Under the pieces are notes generated by a model that had not been told where the DNA came from, searched no databases, and was given only the letters and a program-made list of their open reading frames with translations. Of a DNA stretch of 64,000 nt, positions 1 through 12,300 are shown in pieces (position 1 is the first letter of the stretch; the number at the start of each line of letters is the position of its first letter). A program made the translations under genes and the position numbers. Origin of the DNA: Homarus americanus. Taxonomy: Eukaryota; Arthropoda; Malacostraca; Decapoda; Nephropidae. The stretch lies in contig NW_024748849.1 in assembly GCF_018991925.1 (NCBI RefSeq), positions 1,066,501 through 1,130,500 of the forward strand, read 5' to 3'.

Positions 1-736
1 GTACTTTGTATGTGTACTTTTTCTGTGAGTTGGAACCAATTACCCAATATCCCATTGAAATACAGTGAACCCTCACTTTACGCGGTCAATTGAACCCACG
101 GCGGTCCGCGTAAAGTGAACAACATAACATATGGGATTAATTGAAATAGAGACCGGGCCGACCCCCAAACTCCACTTTTTCAGACACAATACCTACGTTG
201 TAGTAAAAATAACTTCTTAATTTTATGATGGTATGCACACACAATTAATAATTAAGAGAAATATCAATAATATTAGGTTTTTTAACACTTACATTAGTAG
301 AAAAGATGGCTGGCCACACGGGGATGGGGGGTTGGTTCCGAGGCAGAGAGCAGATTATTGGCCCTCACCTGTATCACTATCCACCACAGAGGCTTGCAGG
401 GCCTCTTTGTCAAACCCCTCAAAGTCCATATAAGTCCATATCCTCACTATCACTATCACTGACTTGGGCCGGCTGTGGCGGGTGAAGAACTCGGTAATGT
501 TTTGATGACTGGGCGACCTTGTGTGCACCCCGCTCGCGCCGCTCTCCGCGTAAAAGGGTATACACACCCGCGGAAAGTGAGCATTCCGGTTTCGGCAGGG
601 TACCGCGTAAACGTGGAAACGCGTAAAGTGAAACCGTGTAAAGCGGGGGTTTACTGTAATAGATTCAGTTAACGAAATTTTCAGTTAACAACCGACTCTG
701 TGGAACCAATTATGTTCATTAATCGAGGGACCACTG
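1..736 (-). mobile_element. Pogo/Tigger-type TIR element copy, cut by the window edge and split by a nested insertion
   Basis: Bases 1-60 match, in reverse complement, the sub-terminal part of the Tigger-like copies at 10.7, 34.7 and 52.5 kb (the 'ggaaccaattacccaatat' stretch). After the insertion at 63-656 the copy resumes and ends at 736 with CGAGGGACCACTG followed by TA, the shared terminus. No transposase reading frame remains. Non-autonomous copy; its other end lies left of the window. Confidence 0.75.
63..656. mobile_element. TIR MITE nested in the Tigger copy
   Basis: It starts CAGTGAACCCTCACTTTACG and ends in the imperfect inverse complement (CAGTAAACCCCCGCTTTACA read inwards). It is flanked by TA on both sides (61-62 and 657-658). 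The interior is GC-richer than its surroundings, with scattered short ORFs that resemble nothing I recognise. TA duplication and a CAG...CTG terminus fit the Tc1/mariner-pogo superfamily. Confidence 0.75.
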
Positions 737-1965
737 TATAAGGGCTGTAATCAATGTTTTATATTTCTAATGTCACTACTGTATTTTGTTCCCTTCTTCA
801 TGCTCCTTTTGATAAAGTTTTTAGTAACTTACTAACGTAGAACACCAAAATATAGCATGAAAGGTGGGATTACTAATCTCTTACGGCCATTTTCAATACT
901 GTACTATCATTTTGACAAGTTTTGCAATACATCTCACTAATAGCTGCACAAGAAGGTTTTCATATGGCAAAAATTTTGATATAATGCAGTTTGAGCCATA
1001 GATGTACATTTCCCTATACCCTAAATGGGGCAGACACTTAATAGGGATTGTTTAAGATATACCTTCTAACACTTTCACATAGTTTTTGGTCAAATTTATC
1101 CTAAGGTAGTATTACACTGGTCTTGGCCTTTACCTTTACCTAACATTTAATGTTAATATATGGACTGTACAATAAAGTACTGTACCATGAGACTGGTAGA
1201 TCATATGTTTATCTCACTAGAATGTAAACAAAGAGATCTATTGCCTACTCCTTCAAGAGTGAAATCTTCCACACTTGATATAAGGTAAATTATCCAACAG
1301 AAAAAGCATCCATTACTCATCTACTGAACATCTGTTTAAGTTAATGAAAATTGTTCATAGTAAATTATAATTTTCATATAGTATTGATAAAAATAGTGTT
1401 TAAAGCTTAAGAATGTTTCAAGTTACTGAACACTTAAAAACTGCTTAGTTTTTGTGTTTAGGTTACTTACAAAGATATGTTTGTTATAGTAGTGTGTGTC
1501 AACCCTTCAACCCACCAAAGGCCACGCCAATTATTTCTTTCTAACTTTTGCTATCTTCATATATTCTAAACAAAGGCACCAGTCCTGTGTATCCAGAGCT
1601 ACATCCACTGTCTGAACAATAATTGGCAGGCTAGTGGTGGTGGTTCTGTAACTGTATTCATCCTGATGTGTTGGTCTAGTTTTCCTCTCAAATATTTATG
1701 TGTAGTTGTAAGAGGAATGAAAGTTTTAAATTAATCTTATAAATAAATAAACTTAAACTTAAATATACCTAATAAAAACCAAGCATTGTGCTAATGTGTA
1801 TGGGTTAGCCATATCATCTACAAGTTTGTTAGTCATCATAAATAGGAAAATTAATTAAAAGAATAGTTTAAAGTTTTTTTTTTTTTGTTGAACTGAATAT
1901 ACAGCAGGGCTTTGCTGATCATGAGGGTTATGTTCTCAAATGATTGATTAATTGGATAAAATATC
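737..1965. other. Intergenic AT-rich DNA, no gene seen
   Basis: No ORF with protein-like character on either strand, and no clear terminal repeats. Probably old decayed repeat DNA. Confidence 0.5.
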
Positions 1966-2045
1966 TGGCGTTGCAGCCTGTGGCTATTTGACGCCAAAAA
2001 TTCAATGGCGTTGCAGCCTGTGGCTATTTGACGCCAAAAATTCAA
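1966..2045. repeat. Perfect 40-bp tandem duplication
   Basis: Units 1966-2005 and 2006-2045 are identical. Each begins TGGCGTTGCAGCC and contains a TTGACGCCAA core. A recent slippage or duplication event in non-coding DNA. Confidence 0.9.
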
Positions 2046-2141
2046 ATCACAAGTTAAAACTATGATATAGATAAAATAAAATCCTCTTAGGTTTAATCAT
2101 CAAAATTAAAATAATATAAAATACCAGTATTCATTTAAAAA

Positions 2142-3030
2142 TCACAAGCAATTAAGTACCTCAATTGCATATAAAAGTTTAAAAAGGTGCTGAACTTCTC
2201 CTGCTGAGCACCTTTGAGATGGAGAAAGAGCTGGCAATTGGCCAGAAAACAACTCAAGTCCACATGAATTGGGATACTCTACCAGCAAGTGCAGCACAGT
2301 CAGTGGCACCAGGCAGTTATCACAACAGGGTTGTGGTCCTCCGGCCATAAGGAAACCGTGAGCGAGGTGAGTGTGACCAACACATAGACAGGTAAGGGCA
2401 GTCTCATAGCAGTGGGTCATCAAAGAATATTCCCACAGATAGATCATCGTTGTAACCTCGCACAACTTATTGGGAACAGATATATTGTTCCACTGTAGCT
2501 GCCAGGAGGCCCAGATGGCTTACCTGAGTGAGGGGAAGAGATCTCTGTGATGGAGGAAGCACAAAGGAGCATGACGAGATGCAGCAGATTTGTACCTCGT
2601 CAGCCCTTCCATTACCTGGCACAAACACATGGGCGGAACCCAACAGAAATCCACATAACAGTATGGCCCTGCCGACAGAGGACCACTAACCAGTTAAAAA
2701 TATTTAAAACTTGGCGGATGGGATTCAAAGACAAAATGCTGCTCTGGAGTCATAAAAATAGTAAACTCCTTAACAACACAAGCGTCGGATTTGGAGCCAT
2801 CTGTATATACATGCACTGAGCCATCGTGTTGAGTTGCATATTCCTGGAAATACATCCTGACCATCACTTCATTAACATTAGCCTTGCTCTCTGGAAAGTA
2901 ACGACAAGTGCATCTCTTCAGGGTCCCAGGAGGCCACAGTCGGTACCTTCACTGGGGGTGGCCGGAAGTCAACCAGCTCCCGGACAGGAAAGCCAAGGGA
3001 TCAGGAAAGGCGTGGGTGATGTGTAAATCT
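2142..3030 (-). pseudogene. Degenerate LINE remnant: RNase H and C-terminal zinc-binding region
   Basis: On the minus strand two pieces of a non-LTR retrotransposon tail are readable. Near 2800-2850 is an RNase H start (HDGSVHVYTDGSKSD), followed towards 2600 by a decayed GNGRADE motif. At 2460-2150 is the typical post-RNase H segment (HTHLAHGFLM, then CCDNCLVPLTV and HLLVE), with Cys/His spacing of the C-terminal zinc motif. Frames shift several times and stops intervene, so it cannot code. The presence of RNase H suggests an I/Jockey-like or related LINE; the clade is inferred. Confidence 0.7.
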
Positions 3031-3039
3031 AGGGCCTAT

Positions 3040-5740
3040 GGACCTATCCATGTTGGAAGTCATTTGTTTGGAACTCAAAACTAAATTTTTCAAAGACTCA
3101 ATGTCATAAATGGTGGTTACAATCCCAAGTCAGCCAACAAAAGCCCATTAAACCCATAATTAAGCTGAAATATTGTGCATATGCAACAGGTTTAATGTGC
3201 AAAATCATATTGTGAGGAAACCAGGAATGAGAAAAGTGTACATTTTCACCATGATGCTTTGAGCCCCAAGGTGAATGTGCATGAACTCGACACAGCCAGA
3301 CCTACTTGACCAACTTCCATGCTCTGATGTTTATCAGAATTCATGTTGTTTGTCACAGCAATAATGTCAAAAAGGCCAACAGATACGACAATGGCTAATA
3401 GTCAATAGTTACCACATTATTAATTGCAATGTGATGGGATTTCTACTCCTGGATATTCTTTAAAGCACATTACAATGAGATTCAACAATTTTCATCAGAC
3501 AATCTTAGATATGTTTGAACATTACTTGGTGTTAATTTTAAGCACTTTTTATTCTTATAAATTTTCAAATAATTTTGAAAAAGTTGCCATTTTGAAGAAA
3601 AAATATATAAACTATTTTCTCTAGAAATTCTTTATATACTAATTACAGAAGACAGCAAATAGTCTATAATACTGTATATTAATATAATGGCAGTATTATA
3701 TCCAATACCCATGAGAGGAAGTAATCAAACTGGATGTGAAGAAGTTCTGTCATGATCCTGTTACTGTTACTAATGTACAGTATATTGTTGCGCGAATTTT
3801 TTTTTATGTAAAGTTTACTTTCCATTATTTTTGTTTTAGTTTAACCTTTTGCCATTAAATATCCCCCGGAGAGCCATATGACCTCAGCCGTTGCGGTGTT
3901 AAGATAGTGTTCATAATCATTCATTCTTATGTACAGTATTTCCAAAGAATAATGATACTACCCTGTAAAAGAGAGAGAGAAGACAAAATAGAAAAGAGAG
4001 AAAGAGAGAGAAATGATAATTATGCTTAACAGGTATGAACTACTGTACTGTACTAAAATGAACATGTAAAAACCCTGAAACACTACATTATAACTTGTTA
4101 CTGTACACCTCTTCAGGAGAGTAAGCTAAAATTACTTGTTATTTCGGTGTTAAGTTCATCAGAATATAATTAAAAGAGAATCCTAAGTCCAGTCTCATGA
4201 CTTTTCAGGTATATACAGGTACCGGTAATTGGTATTTGATATGCAGTGCACTGTAGTATTATCACTAGCACCTTAAGTGACAACAAAAATAAATAATGCA
4301 AAAATACGAGATTTCAAACCATCTAATATATTGGTAAATTATGTCTACTACTGAACCATTATTCTAGTCTTGCTCAAGTTATTCTTGAAAAGCCTTTGGC
4401 AACCTTATTAATGTAGAGTACCAAAACCAAACAAGAAATTAAGGACTGAGGTAAAAAATCCCTTAGAAAATAGTGACTTGTGAAAGCCAAGATGCTAGTT
4501 CACCCTAAGTCTCCCTTTGCTAATGGGCCTTGACATTTTAAGCATTATTCAGACAATGTTAAATAATGTGTGCTTAATCATACACAGTACTGTACAGGGT
4601 ATTTGAATCCTAACTTATCTGGTGGTTGTTTCACTGACTAATAAAGCTTAATGAAATTTGGTCACAACCCAAGCTCTACTTTCATGCATTCCAAACCTTC
4701 ACTCCTTTAAAAAGAGGAAATTCCCACTTCTTCCTTCTCAGTTCCTGGCAAAAGTGAACCTTATCCCCAATGCACCTAATTGGTGGCTGCCAGCAGTGGG
4801 ACAGAAGGCCATCATTTTGGTCATCAGTGGACTCCAGTCACCTCCTCTATACTGTACGCTCCATAACCCAGCGAGTCTAATGCTGTAAATGAATATTTAT
4901 TGGTATTTTGATGTCATGCAATTGTCTTTATTTGCTTCATTAATGGTAGGGTGCTGTAAAATCAAGGAGCTGTTCTTTCAACACCCCTCCCTTACCGCAC
5001 GGGCATTATCCGACAGTATGTGGACTTCAGCTGTAAATATTCATTTCAAATGTTCACTTGGCTAATATTTTTACTTCATCTTTTTTTCCTGTGCCCTAAA
5101 CTTTTGAAGGTGATCATTTTCTTTGTTTATGTATACAATTTTATATGAAATAAAATACTGTACTGTATATCTTGAGGAATGTGCAGTTTAGGATCCACTC
5201 ACATCTTCGAGCAGGTCTTGAGTCACAAAGAATGAACTTGGGTTTTTACTGTACCTAACATCCTAAAGCTTAACAGGTTTTTGAGACAACCACCGCAATA
5301 AATGGGTTACAGGTCTAAGAGTTTACTCCCGTGTGACTGGGTGAAGTGCTGCTGTATGCCAAAAATATTATCCATCTGATGGTCACACTAAACAAGCTAA
5401 GACTCTGACAAGGGTAAGCTCTGCCAGGGGGTGATTTAGTGGTATGGTTCTTGCAAGTTACTTATTAATGACTCACAGGTCCATGGGTGTTAGTTTAATC
5501 AGCAGAGAGACAATTTTTAAATTATTATCTTTAAAATACTGTAAAAAAAATATATTAATTGGCACAAATGTAAAATCAAAAGCATATGTTCCACTGATAT
5601 TACTAAAGCCCACAAGGGTTACAGTTTCATGCTAGATTGTGCATTCCGGGGAAAATTATGGGACTTTACACACAATTCCACTGCAAACGATTCAGAACTC
5701 TTGGCAGATGCATTAATAAAGCTTGACACTCATCACAAAT
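3040..5740. other. Intergenic, no gene recognised
   Basis: AT-rich sequence with a GA-rich run at about 3970-4012 and several short ORFs of random character. This is the 3' flank of the Ugalt gene, so its 3' UTR and poly(A) site should lie just below 5748. TTTATT (AATAAA on the minus strand) occurs around 4895 and 4926, but I cannot tell which signal, if any, is used. Confidence 0.45.
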
Positions 5741-5747
5741 AATTAAT

Positions 5748-6389
5748 TTACACCCTCCCTACCATGGGGTTGGATGCTGGTTTCTTGGGTTCGTGGCTGT
5801 ACAGGAAGATTGTGCCAATCACCAAGGTCGTGCCAATTGCAAACTGGAATGTTATTACAAAATCAAAAAGAAACACTGAAGCAACAGTGGAAATGACAAT
5901 GGCTAATGATGTTGCAAAACCTTTGAGGATATTATCTGCATATTTAACTACCATGGCTACCAGCAATCCTCCAACTGCATTTAGGACCACAAGATAGCAT
6001 ACATAGGCATCATAGCCATAAAAGAATCCCTTATCTGTGATGGCTGCATAATCATTTGCATATGAAGTCATTACACCTAATGGTACTGAGAGAAATGACA
6101 GCTGTACATTTCTGACCCAAACTGAAACATCTGACCCTTTTAAAATTTTTTCAAAGTAAATGCCAGCAAAACCGGAACAACAGCAAGCAGAGACAGCAGC
6201 AACAAAGCCAAGGAGACGGTTCTGTCCAATATTTGCTGCTGTGACTCCTTTGTCAACTGAAGACAGCTGAACCAGTGCAACACCAAATGTAAGAAGTAAG
6301 AGTGACAACCACTGAGTGCCACGAAGCTGTTTATGTAGAATCAACACAGCAAACATGGCAGTTGTCAAAATCTTCATCTGATAGGTAAC
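5748..6389 (-). CDS. Ugalt: Ugalt exon 5 (C-terminal two thirds)
   Basis: Acceptor tttcag|GTT at 6389. Encodes 213 residues from [15 protein letters not shown] to the stop TAA at 5750-5748. It carries about six hydrophobic segments and the signature [13 protein letters not shown] and [14 protein letters not shown] motifs. The tail is short and hydrophilic. Confidence 0.95.
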   Translation of the reverse strand, partial: VTYQMKILTTAMFAVLILHKQLRGTQWLSLLLLTFGVALVQLSSVDKGVTAANIGQNRLLGFVAAVSACCCSGFAGIYFEKILKGSDVSVWVRNVQLSFLSVPLGVMTSYANDYAAITDKGFFYGYDAYVCYLVVLNAVGGLLVAMVVKYADNILKGFATSLAIVISTVASVFLFDFVITFQFAIGTTLVIGTIFLYSHEPKKPASNPMVGRV

Positions 6390-9300
6390 CTGAAATGGAA
6401 AGGAGAAAAAATAAATATGAAATGTATTATAAATACTGTACAGTACAGTGTTTAGATTAAGATTTAAATTAGAAATCTTTTAAAAATGTTCCATTATTAT
6501 GCCCTAAAGAATTAGGAATGTTTGATATTAATAAGACAGTACTGTAATAATAATTATAATAATACTAATAACAATAATTAAGAGTAAAAGAAGGGTTGAG
6601 CTTGTAAAAGTCACTTTCATGACCTGACAAGGACAAACATTATTTCCCTACACTATACTGGACAGTAGTCATGCAATACAGCAATGTGGACTAAGGACCA
6701 AGCAAACAGAAATGGCACAAATAACTGACTGGCAAAACTGTGGTATTTCAGGATTTGGAAGAAGCTGATGTGGTTGAACTGTTGTGTCTCATGCTGAGGA
6801 ACTGACTCCAGAGGACTTGATGGAGCTGACACAGCCAAAGGAAGAGAAGGTGGCAGAACAGAAGACAGTTACTGTACTGTACAACAGAACCAGCTGGTAA
6901 GAGGCTGGTTAGTTACCACATGTTTGTTGACTAGGTGATCCAGGAGGGGACTGATATAATATGGTTCCCTACCTGGAGTCAAATTTACATATAGTATTTG
7001 TAAGCAGAGTAAACAACACAGCACACAATAACATGACTGCACCATAATAAAATCACAACCCCCACACCCCTGCTTATCTAAAGGGTAAGCTCAATATCTT
7101 TCATACAATTTCCAGTTTCTTGAGAATTTCCACATTGTTCGGTGTCAGGTATTAAAGAGTTCACTGTGTTATATAACTTTTACATAATTTATCCATTGCC
7201 GGAATAACTTTCTCACACCGGTAATAACTATACGTACTACAGTATATTCTAATACGGTATTACATCAAGATAGGCATGCCATGATACACTTCTACTGTGT
7301 GTTGAAGAATTTAAAAAACAACATGAAATACATAAGCACTTATAAATACATTAAATCAACAAAAAGCCTTCGTTTACTTGGTATGTAGCAGCATCCAGGT
7401 TAGATGCAGACACGTAGAGCAAATTATTCTGGATGAGGTAGATGAATGAAGGGACACAGACCTTCAGTGTATCAATCTTCTGTTGCCAAATCTGGGTGTT
7501 TAATGTCATAAACCAGTGCTGCAAGAGTAACAGATGATACATAAATACAGTAATATCTCCCTTAGCTGGAATCCCTCAAACCCGGAACTCTCCAATAGCC
7601 GGAATTTTCGGAAAATTATGACTTTGGGAATGATTTTCCGAGGGGCACATTTCCCAGAAAATTCTTGAAAAATTTTCCCGATACCCGGAAAATTCCGGGG
7701 ATGGGGGAGTTTTTTTCAGGGTTGAGAGATGAAAATCAGGAGCATTTTCTTGAAATTCCAATAAAATTTTTCCGTTACCCGGAAAATGTAATGTGATACA
7801 GGTGATTTATTTTTATCTCGTGCAAAATATATGATGTTTATATTCAAATTATTCGCTGTCTTGCAAGGATTCCAGCAATGCAAATTAATATTCTCCTAAC
7901 TTTAGTCTGCGATATTATATAAGATAAAAACTGTCAGCCTAAAACCCTGGGTGGGCCTGATGGGGGAGAGGGAGGGAGGAAGGGGGAGGTGACTGACATG
8001 TTTGACAGTTGGCACCGAAGGTCTAGTGAAGCATTTATTTGTTTATTTATGTCATTTAGATTGAGTTTTTGTTTTTTACGTATAAAATGTCACAGAAATG
8101 ACCAGAGAGAATATAATTTACATGGCTGGAATTCTTATAAGATAGTGATTATTTGAATATAAACATGCTTCAGTTTGCACTCGATAAAAATCTTCGTAAT
8201 CATTTCGTACATTATTTTGTGAAAATGTAAAGTACAGCTTTGACCTTAGGACAGTGTGTGCATGTAAATGAGTAAAAATAAATGAATAATTACATATATC
8301 GAGCCAAAAATATTAGTTGAAAAACTTTATGTAGACAGGGCTTGGATGGCTAAATTTTAGAATGACCAATGTTTTCAATATGAAATATGCAAAAATATTC
8401 AAGAACACTAATTTCTTGATGTTTACTCCACTGGAAACGAATGTAAACATAGAACCGATTACTGTATTGGCGGACTAGACGATCAGCTGGTGTGCACAAC
8501 AAAGTGTGTTTCTCCTCAGGCTTTCGTTAATCGAAGTTTTGTTCGTTAATGGAACTGAAAATCCTTATCGGAGCTAATTCATCAACCGAAATTGAACCTT
8601 TCGTTAATCGAGGGACCACTGTATAGTGTTTATTTCATTTGTTATATATTACTGTACAAATAATTGTATAAAGGAATAATTTATATTATTACAGCAACAA
8701 CTGTATTTATTTACTTTAAATGTTGATTGTTTATATGGAGACTCACTGTATGGAGGTGGATTTATATAGAAACTCACTGTAAAGGGAGCAGGAAATAAAC
8801 ATGGGATTTAGAAGACTGTGCCTCAATCTCTCGTACATACATAGCCTTAAGAAATGAAGACACCACAGTAGTTAACCAAATATACTGCAGGATTTAAAAG
8901 GAATTCGAACACCACTTTACAGTTGGGTTGACAGAAGAGTTCATATAAATGGTTGCATAATACTTTTCACTCAGTAATATTATCATTATTATGCCCATGA
9001 TAAAAGAGGTACAATATAATGCTAAGAAGAAGAGAATAACTGAGGTTACAGTACCTAACTGAGGTGTGGTTATGTATGGGAAGGTAAAAGAGAAATAAAA
9101 GTGGGTTACATCAAATGTAAAAAATGTCAAGGAAAATATTAAATACAGTAAAGGTACACACACATGTGTTGATACACATAACTGATGAGAAAAAAATATT
9201 GGAAAGGTATTTTGACTCACCTGTATGGAACCCTCTTGTTTGTATACCAAGAGAAGTGATGCCAACAGCTTCACAAACTCTGCCACCACAACAGCTGAGA

Positions 9301-12300
9301 CAGAAATAAAACATTACAAAATTAGCGTACAATATTTATTCAAAATGTTGTAATATCTCCCTGAACTACAATATTTGGTGTCTGGATAACTGAGTGAGCA
9401 AATTTTTTGATTACCAATTACTTGTACTTATGCAGTTTCCTTAACAATGCAAATACTCCCTCACGCCAAATATTTTTCAATGCAGCGTGCAAATGTTCAG
9501 ATCAACCTACTCTTTGACTTCATCTCTCATATTCAATGGATCATTGGATTTAATAAGAGCAAACCAGTACTGTACATGATACAATGCCCAAACATCTAAA
9601 ACAAAGCCAATTGGTTCTGCATGCCACCAATCTCATTTCCTCAATGAATTATGTTAAATGGAAAAAAATTATTCTTGAGGGGAAAAAACCATAAAAATTT
9701 TGTGGTGTTCCTACATTAAACACCAAAATCTATATCTATCAGAGACCATTTTCTTCTAGACTTGATGGATCCAGATATAGGATCCATCACTGTTTTCAGC
9801 AAGATTCGTTCAAACAGTGGTACAGTGTCTGACAACTTGGCAGGAGCAGAGCGAATAACTGATCCCTGGCTGAACGTAATTTACGCAGCAAATTTCTCAC
9901 TGCTTAACCCTTTTCTGACATTCTCTGATATTTTTGCAGGTAAAAGGCATCCAGATGGGTTGTATAAGTGAAAGAGCTATATCCCAATCCCATGCTTGAA
10001 AGACAAAGATGCGAGCATAAAAAAAAGACAGCCATTCCGAGATGATACAGCAATACAAGCTGATATCACTTGCCTCTAGGTGTAGAATATTTTGCATATG
10101 GCTCATTTCCTTCTTTACAAGTTGCTTTACTTTTAGAACAATATGAAAGGCATTTGTTGCACCAAAACAATTATTAATTGAATAAGCATTCATAGAAGTT
10201 AGCAGTTAAGCCAAATTTTTCTTTTTTTCCAAAGTAACGAATAGGCAATAAATGGAAATCATTGACAGTGACATCATTTATTTGGACAATTGTAAATGAT
10301 AATAAAATAATCAAATAGCATAGTACCTACTGTAATGGAAATAAAAGAGCATAACTACAGTACACATAGGCCATTAGTGTAACCTCAGTCACAAATTCAC
10401 CATCATTCGGAGCATTTAACTTTTTATACATTGATGAAATTATATATAAAATAATTAAAAAAAGATTAAAACCTTACCAGAAGAAGCAATAAACATATCT
10501 CCGGGGCGAGTGCGAGCATAACGCATGCTGAGAGCCACAGCAGAGTTCTGCACTGTTAATGTCACAAGACTCACATATTTCAGGGCAGTATTACCTTGCA
10601 CTGGGGAAGAAGAAACATGATGGATTAATTATTGAACACAGACTGACTGCTTCACACTTATGTAATAACCTTGTAATTAGGTACAATGGATATCACTTTA
10701 TGACAGATATTTCCAAAAATGCACTTTGGAATTTAGCAATACTGTACAGTGGTCCCTCGGTTAACGAACACAATTCGTTCCAGAAGGTCTTTCGTTAACC
10801 GAATCCATTGTCTCAATGGGATATTGGGTAATTGGTTCCAGCTCACCGAAAAGTACATACAAAGTAAAAAAAAAAAAAAAATGCAGTAAAGTACACTTAC
10901 TTTGAGGAGTGTATGTAGAAGGTTCCTGGTTGATGATGATGATAGGAATTAGAAGTGGGGGTGGAGGAGAAGAGAAGGAAATGGTATGGAGGAAAAATCA
11001 CCTTTCAGGGGACCCATGCTTTATGGAAGGTAATTCGTTAACCGAGGCGTTCGTTAACCGAGGGACCACTGTACTGTATGTCCAATCTTGTTTTAGCCTC
11101 ACTTAATAGCACCTTGCTTATGATTACTTTTTATTTAAAGGTCTTAATCAGTGACTTGCTTAATGGCACACACAACATCAGACTCCTGTTACTTACAGTA
11201 ATTGTGGAATAAGGTACAGAATTTACACTCCAGTATATATTCATTTAATAAGCAAGAATATAATGGAAGGAGGAAAAGAAAGGAGAGGATAATAGTACAG
11301 GTATACAAAAGGTCAGATCTTAAAGGTGAATTTGGGATGAAATTGGCTGTCGCCTTTAGCTATAGGTGGATATATAGTGATCAGCTTATGGGAGATAAAC
11401 ATAAGATGGATATGGGTGACTGTAGTATGAGTGACATTTGTAAATGTGTAACAGTTGATAAGTATTATGCTTTATTGTGCAAACTCTGACAAATGTGGTA
11501 TCAAATTGCCTATGGAAATATAGATAAAGATACAATCTCTACAAATTGCAGATGAAACATGAAGATTCACTATACTGGTACTATGGGAAGTGTAATGGTA
11601 TTGCTGGCAAGGTTTTATCCCATGCCACTAACCTATCAAGGAGGCTTTAGGAAATACGCTTTTTCATGGCTAAAACACCATATACAGTAGAATAAGTACA
11701 CAGAAATAAATTGTAGATGTATTTAATTACCTTACCTACATTGTACTAGCGATATTTTAGCAGATCTATATTCTGCTGAGTCACACAACTCAAGCCATGT
11801 TACAATGTGTAAAATACGGTCATGTATATATTTCTTGTGTTTAGTTATGCTTCTAAATGTTTAAATAATTGTATTTTTTATGTAATGTCAAACTAAAATT
11901 CTTGAAATGTTTTGGTTATTTTTGTGTTCAGTATTATCGAAAAGTAATACAAATTACAATTGATAAAATACAAATCTAATGTGATGTCATATAACACTCT
12001 GAATGGTGTATAATGCAGTGTTTATTATTCAGAAATTTATAAAACTAATGACAGGAACAATGAAATTCACTGAGTATGAGGACTACTCTAATATAATTAC
12101 TGTATCTGGGATCTTCGTTACCCCTCACCACACATTTTCCCTTCTATTATAGAAAATCGTAATATTACGTCATGTTCTCGCAACCAATCACAACGCGAGC
12201 AGTTGAACCAATCAGCGTGTTCGGTAAACAAGGGTTGGAAATCCCGTCAGCCCTGGTCAGGAATAAAAAGATTTACTCTACCTACCATTTTTTTCAGTTC

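Noticed and set aside
3970..4012. CRISPR-like or regulatory array
   Set aside because: It is only a GA-rich simple tract; no repeat-spacer arrays exist in this eukaryotic window.
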